A stretch of DNA of 64,000 nucleotides from Agromyces ramosus (GTDB lineage: Bacteria > Actinomycetota > Actinomycetes > Actinomycetales > Microbacteriaceae): contig NZ_JAUSYY010000001.1 of the NCBI RefSeq assembly GCF_030817175.1, positions 1,550,001 through 1,614,000 of the forward strand, read 5' to 3'. Under the pieces are notes generated by a model, which did not search any database, was not told where the DNA came from, and saw nothing but the letters and a program-made list of their open reading frames with translations. Below are positions 10,475 to 19,032 of the stretch, piece by piece. Each line of letters starts with the position of its first letter. Positions within the stretch are counted from its first letter, which is position 1. Made by a program: the position numbers and the translations under genes.

Positions 10475-11185
10475 ATGCAGCGACGTACGAAGATCATCAC
10501 CGCCTCGATCGTCGCGGGCGCCCTGCTGCTCGGTGGCGTGGCGGCGATAGCGGCCCCGATCTTCTATCGGGACGTCATCGTCGGCGAAGCGGATGCCGCG
10601 CCCACCGTCACTGCGGCGCCGAGCGCGACCGATGCTGCGACCGACGCCGCGATCGACCCGGCCGACCTCTCCGGCGACTGGACGGTGGCCGACGGCTCGT
10701 TCGCGGGCTACCGCGTCGACGAAGTGCTGAACGGCACGGATGTCACGGTCACGGGCCGGACCGACGAGGTCACCGGATTGCTCACCGTCGAAGGGCTCGA
10801 GCTCACGGGAGCCGAGCTCACGGTCGACGTCGCCTCGATCGCCACCGACTCGAGCTCGCGCGACTCCTACTTCCGCGACAACGCGCTGCGGGTGTCGCAG
10901 TTCCCGACGGCGACGTTCGTGCTGACCGACACCGTCACCGCGGCCGCCCCGCCCGCCGTCGGCGGCGTGCAGACCATCAGCGCCACGGGCGACCTCACGA
11001 TCGCCGGCGTGACGAGGTCGGTGACGGTCGAGCTCGAGGCGGTGCTGAACAGCACCGACGGACAGGTCGCCGGCAGCATCCCGATCACGTTCGCGGACTT
11101 CGGGGTCGAGGCGCCGAACCTCGGGTTCGTGTCGGTCGAGCCCGACGGCTTCATCGAGTTCTCGCTCGTCATCCGCCCCGCCTGA
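10475..11185 (+). CDS. YceI-family protein with N-terminal membrane anchor
   Basis: This 236-residue protein has a positively charged N-terminus (MQRRTK) and one hydrophobic segment (about residues 9-30), acting as a signal anchor or uncleaved signal. An Ala/Thr/Asp-rich linker follows, and then a YceI beta-barrel from about residue 65: GDWTVADGSFAGYRVDEVL, SRDSYFRDNALRVSQFPTATFVL and GDLTIAGVTRSVTVELEAVL are the family's characteristic strands. YceI proteins bind polyisoprenoid or other long lipids in the cell envelope. GGAG lies 5 bases before the ATG at 10475. It converges with the hydrolase gene ending at 11263. The exact ligand is unknown. Confidence 0.88.
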   Translation: MQRRTKIITASIVAGALLLGGVAAIAAPIFYRDVIVGEADAAPTVTAAPSATDAATDAAIDPADLSGDWTVADGSFAGYRVDEVLNGTDVTVTGRTDEVTGLLTVEGLELTGAELTVDVASIATDSSSRDSYFRDNALRVSQFPTATFVLTDTVTAAAPPAVGGVQTISATGDLTIAGVTRSVTVELEAVLNSTDGQVAGSIPITFADFGVEAPNLGFVSVEPDGFIEFSLVIRPA

Positions 11186-11262
11186 GTTGCGCGATCACCA
11201 CCGATCGCGCACGCCCATCCGCTGCCGACGCTCCGTGACGCCTGCGGGCCTCGCGGCGGCGG

Positions 11263-12135
11263 TCACCGATCCCTGCTGAAGAACTCCCCGAGCACATCTG
11301 CCACCTCGCGAGGCGCCTCCTCCGCCATGTGATGGCCCGATTCGATGCGGTGCCCTTCGACGTCGTCGGCCCAGTCCTTCCAGATCAGTCGTGGATCGCC
11401 GTGCAGTTCCTCGAGGTCGTCTCGCGTCGACCACATCAGGCACAGCGGAACCTCGATCCGGCGCCCGGCCGCGCGGTCGGCCCGCTCATCGTCGGCGTCG
11501 ATCGTGAGGCCCGCACGATAGTCCTCGAGCATGGCCCGGACGGTGGCCGGGTCGCGGATCGCGGTCATGAGCTCGGCATGGTTGGCCGCGCCCATCGTCG
11601 CGGGGTCGGCCTTCGGCCGGTACCACGCCTCGGGATCGGCCATGATCACCCGCTCCGGCACGTCGGGCTGCGCGAAGAAGAACCAGTGCCACCAGGCGGT
11701 CGCGAAGCGTGCATCGGTCCGCCGAAGGTGCTCGGTGATCGGAATGCAGTCCATGAGCGCGACCCGCTGGACGAGGTCGGGGTGGTCGAGCGTCAGACGC
11801 ATCGCGACGTAACTGCCGCGATCGTGTCCCGCGAGCAGGATCCGGTCATGACCGAGCTGGCGGGCCACCTCGCGGATGTCGGACGCGGCCGCCCGTTTCG
11901 AATGAGGCGCATGGTCATCTTGGGGTGCCGGTCCGCGTGAGCGCCCGTACCCGCGCAGGTCGGGGCAGACGACGCTGAATCCGTGCTCGAGCAGCAGGGG
12001 TGCCACTCGGTGCCACGTCGCCGATGTGCGGGGATGCCCGTGCAGCAGGTACACGGCAGGACCGCTGCCGGCGTGACGCACGAAGATGCTCGCGGCGCCG
12101 GTGTCGACCACGGTCGTCTGGAACTGTTCGAACAC
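11263..12135 (-). CDS. Alpha/beta hydrolase, haloacetate dehalogenase/epoxide hydrolase-like
   Basis: The product is about 290 residues. The oxyanion region is [19 protein letters not shown]. The nucleophile elbow is [10 protein letters not shown], with Asp in place of Ser. The cap region is Trp-rich ([14 protein letters not shown]), and the catalytic His region is [11 protein letters not shown]. An Asp nucleophile together with RGYGRS and a WHWFFF cap is typical of fluoroacetate/haloacetate dehalogenases and related epoxide hydrolases, not of esterases. The GTG at 12135 gives the usual N-terminus ([13 protein letters not shown]); an in-frame ATG at 12198 would add 21 residues, so the start is uncertain. 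It is cytoplasmic and divergent from the oxidoreductase gene at 12252. Confidence 0.82.
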   Translation of the reverse strand: MFEQFQTTVVDTGAASIFVRHAGSGPAVYLLHGHPRTSATWHRVAPLLLEHGFSVVCPDLRGYGRSRGPAPQDDHAPHSKRAAASDIREVARQLGHDRILLAGHDRGSYVAMRLTLDHPDLVQRVALMDCIPITEHLRRTDARFATAWWHWFFFAQPDVPERVIMADPEAWYRPKADPATMGAANHAELMTAIRDPATVRAMLEDYRAGLTIDADDERADRAAGRRIEVPLCLMWSTRDDLEELHGDPRLIWKDWADDVEGHRIESGHHMAEEAPREVADVLGEFFSRDR

Positions 12136-12251
12136 CCTGCCGAGCCTGCCATCGTCGCACGATCGGCGCCACCGGGTCTGCAACGGTGGATGGCGCATCG
12201 GAATGCGCCGCGGCCGCAATCGGTTGCGATGAGAAGACGACAGGAGGGCAC

Positions 12252-12692
12252 ATGCCACTCGAGGGAGAGTACGCGCCGAGCACGTCCGCCTGGGCGCGCA
12301 AGCAGGCCGAGGCGTTCGAGGCATCCGGCGGCACTGAGGCGAACATGTTGCGGGGCAAGCCGATCGTCGTCGTCACGAACGTCGGTGCGAAGTCGGGCAA
12401 GCTGCACAAGAACGGGCTGATGCGCGTCGAGCACGAGGGCGAGTACGCAATCATCGGCTCCGATGGCGGCGCGCCGAGGCATCCGGCCTGGGTGTTCAAC
12501 CTGCGCGCGCACCCGCACGTCGAACTGCAAGACGGCGGCGAGAAGCACGACTACGTCGCACGCGAGGTGTCGAGCGACGAGCGCGAGCTCTGGTGGGCGC
12601 GCGCACTCGAGGTCTGGCCCGCGTACGCCGGTTACCAGGAGAAGACCGACCGGCTGATCCCGGTGTTCGTCCTCACGCGCATCGTGGTCTGA
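12252..12692 (+). CDS. Deazaflavin (F420)-dependent nitroreductase family protein
   Basis: This 146-residue protein matches the split-barrel Ddn/FDOR-A family of mycobacterial F420-dependent reductases. Signatures are [37 protein letters not shown] (the TxGrkSGk and cofactor segment), [16 protein letters not shown], and the C-terminal [32 protein letters not shown]. It is expected to reduce substrates with F420H2. A strong AGGAGG precedes the ATG at 12252 by about 4 bases. No F420 biosynthesis gene is present in this window. It converges with the FAD monooxygenase gene ending at 12723. Confidence 0.88.
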   Translation: MPLEGEYAPSTSAWARKQAEAFEASGGTEANMLRGKPIVVVTNVGAKSGKLHKNGLMRVEHEGEYAIIGSDGGAPRHPAWVFNLRAHPHVELQDGGEKHDYVAREVSSDERELWWARALEVWPAYAGYQEKTDRLIPVFVLTRIVV

Positions 12693-12722
12693 GCGGGGAA
12701 GAGCGGTGCACGGGCTGCGCGC

Positions 12723-13907
12723 TCAGAGCCAGCGCATCGTGAACGCGTTCGCGAGCACCACCCGCAGCGGCGGCACGGCGAGCACGCGCACCACGGCATT
12801 GCGAGCGGTGAGGCGGATGCCCCGGGCCGGGGCGCCCATCGCCATGTTGAACGCCGCCTGACGGATCGCTCGCGTGGCCGCGCTGCGACGCGCGCGATCG
12901 TAGGCGCCGAACGCCTCGAACGGCGCACCGATGTCGAGCGCCGCGGCGAGCTCGTGGTCGAGTCGCACGGCGTCGAGCCATCCGAGGTTCATGCCCTGCC
13001 CGCCGATGGGACTGATCTCGTGCGCGGCGTCGCCGACGAGGGCGACGCGTCCACGCGACATCCGCTCGGCCAGGTGCTGCCGCGCCTCGAACGCGCTCGG
13101 CTCGCCTGCCGCCTCGACGTCGAACGCCGCGCCGGTGCGCGATCGCACGATGGTCGCGAGCTGCTCGGCCGATGGCGCGACCGGCGGGCGACGCAACCTC
13201 GCGACCCAGCGCCGGCCGCCGTCGGGAAGCGGGAACGACTCCACGACGCCCGCCCGCTCGAAGTGCAGCAGGGCTGTCGAGGGCTCGCCGGTGTCGTCGC
13301 GAGTGTCGCACATCACGTAGTGCGCCCGCCCTCGCCTCGGCCGCCACGACAGGCCGAGCAGGTCACGGATGCCGCTGCGCACCCCGTCGGCACCGACAGC
13401 GTAGCGCGCCCCGACGCGCACCGGTGCGCCGGCCGCCTCGCCCGTGACCTCGATGTGGGTGCCGCGGTCGCGCAGCCCGGTCACCTCGACACCGCGGCGG
13501 AGGCTGTCCGGCCGCAGCTCCTCGAGCCGGCGCTCGAGGAGCTGCTCGGTCTCGAGCTGCGGCAGCGACCACACCGTGCCGGCCCGCGCGAACGAGAGGG
13601 CCCCGAGCACGCGCCCGTCGCACGTGACCCGGCCGCTGCGGATCTCGACGCCACGGGCGCGCACGGCGGGCTCGAGCCCGACGAGCCCGAGCGCGCGGAG
13701 GCCGGGCGGGTGGATGCCGATGGCGCGGGAGCGCCCGCCGCGCTCGATGCGCCGCTCGAGCACGACCACGTCGATCCCGCGCTTCGCGAGGAGGCAGGCG
13801 AGGAGCAGGCCCACCGCGCCGGCGCCGACGATGACGACGTGGCGGGGCTCGTGCGGCTCGGCCGGCTCGTGCGGCTCGGCTGCGGCCGACGGGTCAGCCG
13901 GCGGCAT
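12723..13907 (-). CDS. FAD-dependent aromatic hydroxylase of the type III PKS operon
   Basis: This 394-residue flavoprotein has the N-terminal dinucleotide fold VVIVGAGAVGLLLACLLAKRGIDVVVLERR, the central GADGVRSGIR (DG-type) motif and the C-terminal VALVGDAAHEISPIGGQGMNLGWLDAVRL (GD motif). These are the three signatures of class A flavin monooxygenases that hydroxylate phenolic rings. It is the last gene of a leftward operon after a type III polyketide synthase and a methyltransferase, matching the role of the flavoprotein hydroxylase SrsC in Streptomyces phenolic-lipid synthesis. Its start at 13907 overlaps the end of the methyltransferase gene by 14 bases. The N-terminus holds a short repeated PHEPAEPHEP segment before the FAD fold. 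The substrate assignment is inferred from context. Confidence 0.88.
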   Translation of the reverse strand: MPPADPSAAAEPHEPAEPHEPRHVVIVGAGAVGLLLACLLAKRGIDVVVLERRIERGGRSRAIGIHPPGLRALGLVGLEPAVRARGVEIRSGRVTCDGRVLGALSFARAGTVWSLPQLETEQLLERRLEELRPDSLRRGVEVTGLRDRGTHIEVTGEAAGAPVRVGARYAVGADGVRSGIRDLLGLSWRPRRGRAHYVMCDTRDDTGEPSTALLHFERAGVVESFPLPDGGRRWVARLRRPPVAPSAEQLATIVRSRTGAAFDVEAAGEPSAFEARQHLAERMSRGRVALVGDAAHEISPIGGQGMNLGWLDAVRLDHELAAALDIGAPFEAFGAYDRARRSAATRAIRQAAFNMAMGAPARGIRLTARNAVVRVLAVPPLRVVLANAFTMRWL

Positions 13908-14628
13908 CCGCGCTCCAGATGACCTCGAGGCGAGACGGGAAGGCTCGCCGCACGCGCCAGCCCGGCGGCAGCGTCGCGGCGAGCTCGGCGGCCGTGTGGC
14001 TGCGGCGGATCGACGTGAGCCCGTCGGGGCGGATGTAGGTGCCCGAGAGGAGGTTTCCGGCGAACGGCAGCGTGCCGAGCGCGAAGCCGGCATAGCCGAG
14101 GCGGCTGCGTTCGATGTCGCCGTGCACGGCGATGCCGCCGGGGCCGAGCAGCCGCTCGGAGTCCGCGAGGAGCGCGCCGAGCTCGTGCCCCCCGAGGTGG
14201 TGCAGCACGTGGTTCGAGACGACGAGGTCGAAGCGCTCGCCGGCGTCGGCCAGGTCGCTGCTCATGGCGCGCCGCAGGATGAGCCCCGGCGGTGAGGGTT
14301 GCGCCGAGGCCCAGGCGATGGCTCGCGCGTCGGGATCGATCGCGGTGACCTCGAGCCGGAGTCCGTCGGCCTCGGCCCAGCGCAGCAGTCGTCGCGGAAG
14401 GTCAGCGCTGCCCGTGCCCACGTCGAGCATTCGCGTGGTACGACTCGAGGTGAGCCGTGGTCGCACCCAACGGCGGTACACGGCGCGCTCGCCCGAGACG
14501 ACGGCGTTGACGAGCCGGAACCGCGCGTAGGTCTTGTCGAGCATTGCGGGGTCGGCGCCGGCGTCGTCCATCAACTCGCGCGCGCCGTCGTCGCGCACCG
14601 CGAGCGCCGCGAGCCCGGCCCGTGTCAT
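13894..14628 (-). CDS. Class I SAM-dependent methyltransferase of the type III PKS operon
   Basis: This 244-residue protein shows the Rossmann methyltransferase motifs: MLDVGTGSADLPRRLL (motif I), VTAIDPDARAIAWA (post I) and FDLVVSNHVLHHLGGHEL (motif IV region). The C-terminus AELAATLPPGWRVRRAFPSRLEVIW fits a small-molecule methyltransferase. It sits 1 base downstream of the polyketide synthase stop and overlaps the hydroxylase gene, so the three are co-translated. By analogy with phenolic-lipid operons it would O-methylate an alkylresorcinol or alkylpyrone; that substrate is inferred. Note that Streptomyces SrsB may belong to a different methyltransferase class, so the analogy concerns position and reaction, not necessarily homology. 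Confidence 0.88.
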   Translation of the reverse strand: MTRAGLAALAVRDDGARELMDDAGADPAMLDKTYARFRLVNAVVSGERAVYRRWVRPRLTSSRTTRMLDVGTGSADLPRRLLRWAEADGLRLEVTAIDPDARAIAWASAQPSPPGLILRRAMSSDLADAGERFDLVVSNHVLHHLGGHELGALLADSERLLGPGGIAVHGDIERSRLGYAGFALGTLPFAGNLLSGTYIRPDGLTSIRRSHTAAELAATLPPGWRVRRAFPSRLEVIWSADAAG

Positions 14629-14629
14629 G

Positions 14630-15772
14630 TCAGGCGCGCACCGTCATGAGCGCGGTCTCGACCGTGAGGCCCGGGCCGAACGCCATCGCGGCGACGCGAT
14701 CGCCGTCGCCGGCGGCCTCGGACTCGAGGATGTTCTGGAGCACGAACAGCACGGTCGCGCTCGACATGTTGCCGTAGTCGCGCAGCGTCTCACGCGCGGG
14801 CACGAGCTGCGCCTCGGTGAGGCCGAGCCGCGACTCCACCTTGTCGAGGATGCTGCGGCCGCCCGGATGGATCGCCCAGTGCTCGACGGCGTCGCTCGAG
14901 CCGTCGGTCGCGAGCGCCTCGGCGAGCGCGGCGTCGTGCTCGAACAGCGGCTCGAGGGCCCCCGTGATGTGCTCGTCGATGATCGCCGGGATCGCGTTCG
15001 AGAGCACCATCTCGAAGCCGTGGTCGCCGATCTTCCACGCCATGTCCCCCTCGCCGACGGGCGTGATGCGGGTGGCGAAGCGGTCGAGGTCGAGCGTGCG
15101 CTCGCCGTCGGCGGGCGGACGCGACGTGACGATGCCCGCGGCGGCACCGTCGGCGAAGAGCGACGAGGCCACGATCGTGTCGGGGTCGTTCGACGAGCGC
15201 AGGTGCAGCGTGCACAGCTCGACGCTCACGACGAGCACGACCGCCGAGGCATCCGCTTCGCAGAGCTGTGCCGCGAGCCGGAGCGCGGGAATCGCCGCGT
15301 AGCACCCCATGAAGCCCAGGTGGTAGCGCTGCACGCCCGCCGGCAGCCCGAGCTCGCGGGCGACCATGAAGTCGGGCCCTGGCGCGTAGAAGCCCGTGCA
15401 CGAGACGGTCACGACATGCGTGACGTCGGATGCCTCGACGCCCGGGCACTGCTCGAGCGCCGCCCGGCCGGCGCCCACGTAGAGCTTCGTCGCCTCTTCG
15501 GCGTAGATCTCATTGCGGGCCTTGGTGCCCGGCAGCAGGAGCTCGCCGCTCTCGACGTCGAAGAAGACCGGCACCTCGGGGTGCGCGTCGCGGCTGAGCT
15601 CCTCGAGCACCGTGTAGCGGGTCTCGATGCCCGACACGTTGAAGGAGGTCGCCACGATGCGCTGTGCGAGACGGTTCAGCCCGGGTTGCGACGCGAAGAC
15701 GTCGCGCACCTCGGGCTGAACCAGCGTCGTCGACGGCACCGCCGTCGAGATCGCCCGGAGGGATACCGTCAC
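14630..15772 (-). CDS. Type III polyketide synthase (chalcone/stilbene synthase family)
   Basis: The 380-residue enzyme condenses an acyl-CoA starter with malonyl-CoA units. The catalytic triad is visible: Cys157 in MGCYAAIPALRLA, His302 in HWAIHPGG and Asn335 in DYGNMSSATV. The region SCTGFYAPGPDFMVARELGL and the Gly-rich AFGPGLTVE end are also typical. With a methyltransferase and an FAD hydroxylase immediately downstream, the likely products are methylated and hydroxylated phenolic lipids (alkylresorcinols/quinones) destined for the membrane; starter length cannot be predicted here. The start is a GTG at 15772 that overlaps the stop of the upstream SHOCT gene (GTGA), so translation is coupled. 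Confidence 0.93.
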   Translation of the reverse strand: MTVSLRAISTAVPSTTLVQPEVRDVFASQPGLNRLAQRIVATSFNVSGIETRYTVLEELSRDAHPEVPVFFDVESGELLLPGTKARNEIYAEEATKLYVGAGRAALEQCPGVEASDVTHVVTVSCTGFYAPGPDFMVARELGLPAGVQRYHLGFMGCYAAIPALRLAAQLCEADASAVVLVVSVELCTLHLRSSNDPDTIVASSLFADGAAAGIVTSRPPADGERTLDLDRFATRITPVGEGDMAWKIGDHGFEMVLSNAIPAIIDEHITGALEPLFEHDAALAEALATDGSSDAVEHWAIHPGGRSILDKVESRLGLTEAQLVPARETLRDYGNMSSATVLFVLQNILESEAAGDGDRVAAMAFGPGLTVETALMTVRA

Positions 15773-16134
15773 CCGAGCAGCTTCGCCTTCGCCGCCGCGA
15801 ACTCGTCGTCGCTCAGGATGCCCTGATCGCGCAGCGCCCCGAGCTTCTGCAGCTCGGCGACGAGGTCGGTGCCGCCCGCGGCGGCGGGTGCCACGGCAGC
15901 CTGCTGCGAGGCGACGCCCATCGCGGCCTGCTGCTGCGCGACCGCGTTCGCCGCCGCAGCATCCATCTGCGCCTGCTGCTGCATCGCCTCGTACTGCTGC
16001 GCCTCGTACTCCTGGTTGGCCTTCGCCTGCTGGTGGTGCGCCACTCCGCCGCTCACGACGGCGGCGGTGCCTGCGACGACGGCGGTGCGCGCGGCGATCC
16101 TGAGTGCCGGGCGTCCGAATCTCCTGAATGGCAT
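15769..16134 (-). CDS. Small SHOCT-domain protein
   Basis: This 121-residue protein has a basic N-terminus and a weak hydrophobic segment (IAARTAVVAGTAAVVSGGVA, about residues 13-32) that may anchor it in the membrane. A Gln/Ala-rich helical middle follows (EAQQYEAMQQQAQMDAAAAN). The C-terminal SHOCT domain is DLVAELQKLGALRDQGILSDDEFAAAKAKLL. SHOCT domains are short oligomerisation or interaction modules. The gene lies between the DUF6325-type gene (3-base gap) and the polyketide synthase gene (4-base overlap), and is thus part of that operon. Its function there is unknown. Confidence 0.85.
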   Translation of the reverse strand: MPFRRFGRPALRIAARTAVVAGTAAVVSGGVAHHQQAKANQEYEAQQYEAMQQQAQMDAAAANAVAQQQAAMGVASQQAAVAPAAAGGTDLVAELQKLGALRDQGILSDDEFAAAKAKLLG

Positions 16135-16137
16135 CTT

Positions 16138-16566
16138 CTACTCCACTTCGGCTTCAGCCAGTACGGCGTTCACGACCGGCGCGGGAATGCGCTCGGTGTG
16201 CAACACGACGCCGCCGGAGGCGGCGAACTTCGACGCGAGGCGCTTGGCCCACAACAGCTCGACCGCGAGGAGTGCACCCGATGTGCCGGGCGGGATGCCC
16301 TGTGCGAGCTCTTGCGCGTCGTCGTCGGCGACGAGACCGACGGCCTCGAGTTCGACGGTGCCGAAGCCGTATTCGTCGCTCACGTCGGCGAACTCGGTGA
16401 CGGTCACCTCGCCGTCTTCGGCCCGGGAGATCACGAGCAGGTCGAGCAGCCTGATCTCACCGCCCTCGATGAGTTCGCCGATCGCCTCGAGCGTGCTGTC
16501 GTCGGGCCGGTCGCCTGCGAACCCCACGAGGTACAGCTCGACAGGACCGTACTCGAAATCCGCCAT
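16138..16566 (-). CDS. DUF6325/DUF1269-type protein
   Basis: This 142-residue soluble protein opens with FEYGPVELYLVGFAGDRPDD and contains LIEGGEIRLLDLLVISRAEDGEV and GTSGALLAVELLWAKRLASKFAASGGVVLHTERIP, the layout of DUF6325 proteins, which often neighbour SHOCT genes in actinobacteria. The biochemical role is unknown; a stress or membrane-homeostasis function is only a guess. It is the first gene of the leftward operon running through the polyketide synthase to the FAD hydroxylase; GGGGGA precedes its ATG (complement of 16567-16580). Confidence 0.8.
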   Translation of the reverse strand: MADFEYGPVELYLVGFAGDRPDDSTLEAIGELIEGGEIRLLDLLVISRAEDGEVTVTEFADVSDEYGFGTVELEAVGLVADDDAQELAQGIPPGTSGALLAVELLWAKRLASKFAASGGVVLHTERIPAPVVNAVLAEAEVE

Positions 16567-16650
16567 GATTCCCCCTTCAGCCGGTGTGATTGCAGACTAA
16601 CCGCGCGCCCTCGGCCGCGCTAGCGCCGGATTGGAACTCAAGGCCAGGGC

Positions 16651-17322
16651 TCAGAAGCTGCCGAGGCCCTTGCCGATCAGGACCACGCCGATCACGAGCA
16701 GCAGCACCGCCATGACCGTCGCGTTGTTCTGCACGAGCCACGTGCGCAGCCCTTCGAGCGGCGCGGCCATGCGCTTCGACGCGAGCAGGTACGCGATCAC
16801 GGGGATCGCAACCGTCGACGCCGCGATCAGCGTGAAGACCACGATCGCCCAGGTGATCTCGCCGCCCGTGAGCCCTGCGGTGCCGATGACGACGCCCGCG
16901 GCGATCGCCATCAGGAGGTTCTTCGGGTTCACGGCCGAGAGCAGGAAGCCGAGGCCGAACGACTTGCCGGCGGTCATCGTGTCGATGGCCGCCATCCACT
17001 TCGGGAGTGCGGCGTCCTCGCCGGGCTTCGGGCGGCTGCGCCACTGCCGCAGCGCGAGGAAGAGCAGGGCAGCGCCGAGGAGGATCTTGATCGTCCCGGC
17101 GATCGGCTTCGAGGCATCCGGATCCTGTTCGGGGATGACCGATGCGAGCAGCGTGAACAGCACGATCGCGACGACGATGCCGAGCACCCAGCCGATGAGG
17201 AACCCGACGCTCGTGCCCTTCGCCTTCGGCGAGAGCAGCATCAGGATGGCGGCGATGATCGGCACCGGGCTGATCGCGACGCCGAGGGCGAGCGGGAGGA
17301 TGTCTCCGATTGCGGATCCCAT
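16651..17322 (-). CDS. GAP-family (LysE-like) membrane protein
   Basis: This 223-residue protein has about six transmembrane segments. The N-terminal DILPLALGVAISPVPIIAAILMLLSPKAKG is the signature of the GAP family (relatives of the mycobacterial lipid-addressing protein Sap and the LysE exporters), and SFGLGFLLSAVNPKNLLMAIAAG is the equivalent motif in the second half. It may export a small molecule or assist lipid transport. It lies directly downstream (30 bases) of the SulP gene and is probably co-transcribed with it. Confidence 0.85.
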   Translation of the reverse strand: MGSAIGDILPLALGVAISPVPIIAAILMLLSPKAKGTSVGFLIGWVLGIVVAIVLFTLLASVIPEQDPDASKPIAGTIKILLGAALLFLALRQWRSRPKPGEDAALPKWMAAIDTMTAGKSFGLGFLLSAVNPKNLLMAIAAGVVIGTAGLTGGEITWAIVVFTLIAASTVAIPVIAYLLASKRMAAPLEGLRTWLVQNNATVMAVLLLVIGVVLIGKGLGSF

Positions 17323-17352
17323 GAGGTGTCCCTTCGTGCGGCGCGGCCGCGT

Positions 17353-19014
17353 TCAGTTCGTTCGGTCGGCGAGCGCGGCGATCGCGGCACGGTTGGTGTC
17401 GAAGACCGGGCTCTCGCCGAGGAGGCCGAGTTGCTCGAGCCGCGACCGGGCGTCGACCCGCACGCGGCTGAATCCGAGGGCGATACCCCGGGCGGTGAGC
17501 CAGCTCGCGAGCGCCTCGAAGCTCTCGGCACCGGTGACGTCGACGTCGGTGACCGCCTCCATGTCGACGACCACGTGCCGCACGGACCCCTCGGGCGCCG
17601 CCAGCACCGCTCGCTTCACGGCATCGGAGAAGACCGAGCCGTTGGCGAAGAACAACGGTGCGGCGAGTCGGACGACGACGACGCCCGGCGCGGTCACGCT
17701 GCCCCTCGGCGCCTCGTCGAGGAGCGACTCTCCCGGCTCGCCAGTTCCGGCCAGCACGTCGATGGCGGGACTCGCGGCGCGCTTCGCGAGGTTGATGAGG
17801 GCGAGCACGAAGGCGACGAGGATGCCGGGGATCGAGCCGATGAAGAGCGTCACGAGGAAGCACGCCAGGCCGATGAGGAACTCGAAGCGGTCGGTGCGCC
17901 AGAGCCGCACGAGGTCGCGGATGCCGAGCAGGGGGATGATCGCGATGGCGACGATCGCGCCGATCGCCGGCGATGGGATGTCCTCGAGCAGCGCGGTGCC
18001 GAAGACGAGGAGCAGCAGCGTGCCGGCCGCCATGATGAGCGAGGGCAGCTGGGTGCGCGACCCGGCCTGGTCCATGGCCGCCGTGCGGGAGGTGGAGGAG
18101 CCCACGGCGAACCCGCCGGTCGCGCCCGACGCGATGTTGCCCAGGCCGAGCGCGAAGAGGTCGCGGTTCGGACTCGTCGCGTACCCCCGCTTGTCGCCGT
18201 AGGCACGGGAGATGAGGAGCCCTTCGGCGGTCGTCACCATGGTGAGCGCCATCGCCGACGGGATCAGGGCGAGCCACATCATCCAGTCGATGGCCGGCCA
18301 CGTCAGGGCCGGCGGACCGGCCTCGACCGGCCCGAGCACGGCGACCCCTGCGCCGTCGAGGTCGGCGACCGCCACGAGGACCGTGGCGAGGATGAGCACC
18401 ACGAGCGCCCAGGGAACGGCGCGGGCGAACCGGCGCCCGAGCAGCAGCACCGCGATCGAGGCCGCCGAGATGAGCATCGACCAGCCGTTGATCGTGCCGA
18501 GGCCGGTCACGAGCCCGACGACCTTGTCGACGAACTCGCCGCCCGAGTCGATCTTGACGCCGAGCATCTTCGCGACCTGGCTCACGAGGATGTCGAGGGC
18601 GAGTCCGCCGACGAAGCCCACGAGGATCGGCTTCGACAGGAAGTTCGCGAGGAACCCGAGCTTGAACACCGCGAGCAGCAGGAACATCAGGCCGCTGAGG
18701 ATCGCCTGCGCGAGCGCGAGGGTCACGTAGTCGGCGCTGCCGGCCATCGCGAGCCCGCCGACGGATGACGCGACGAGGGCGGCGGCCGCGGCATCCGGTG
18801 ACGCGACCAGTTGTCGCGACGACACCGTGAGCACGTAGATGATCGAGGGCAGGATCAGCGCGTAGAGCCCCGCTGTGGGCGGCAGGCCGGCGATCTGGGC
18901 GTAGCCGATGTTCAGGGGGACCGCGATGGCGAGCAGCGTGACGCCGGCCATGCTCTCGCGCAGGAAGTTCTTGCGGCTGAGCCCGACGAGCGGTTTCTGC
19001 ACCGGATCCCCCAC
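17353..19014 (-). CDS. SulP-family anion transporter with STAS domain
   Basis: This 553-residue integral membrane protein begins with NFLRESMAGVTLLAIAVPLNIGYAQIAGLPPTAGLYA, the conserved SulP start, and has about 11-14 hydrophobic segments. A cytoplasmic STAS domain follows (about residues 430-550; APGVVVVRLAAPLFFANGSVF and VVVDMEAVTDVDVTGAESF). SulP proteins move sulfate, bicarbonate or other inorganic anions. The annotated start is a GTG at 19014; another GTG at 19002, with GGGGGA 4 bases before it, is also plausible. It is flanked by the ClC-type and GAP-family genes in the same direction. Confidence 0.9.
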   Translation of the reverse strand: MGDPVQKPLVGLSRKNFLRESMAGVTLLAIAVPLNIGYAQIAGLPPTAGLYALILPSIIYVLTVSSRQLVASPDAAAAALVASSVGGLAMAGSADYVTLALAQAILSGLMFLLLAVFKLGFLANFLSKPILVGFVGGLALDILVSQVAKMLGVKIDSGGEFVDKVVGLVTGLGTINGWSMLISAASIAVLLLGRRFARAVPWALVVLILATVLVAVADLDGAGVAVLGPVEAGPPALTWPAIDWMMWLALIPSAMALTMVTTAEGLLISRAYGDKRGYATSPNRDLFALGLGNIASGATGGFAVGSSTSRTAAMDQAGSRTQLPSLIMAAGTLLLLVFGTALLEDIPSPAIGAIVAIAIIPLLGIRDLVRLWRTDRFEFLIGLACFLVTLFIGSIPGILVAFVLALINLAKRAASPAIDVLAGTGEPGESLLDEAPRGSVTAPGVVVVRLAAPLFFANGSVFSDAVKRAVLAAPEGSVRHVVVDMEAVTDVDVTGAESFEALASWLTARGIALGFSRVRVDARSRLEQLGLLGESPVFDTNRAAIAALADRTN

Positions 19015-19032
19015 TTCCGTTCGAGTTCGACC

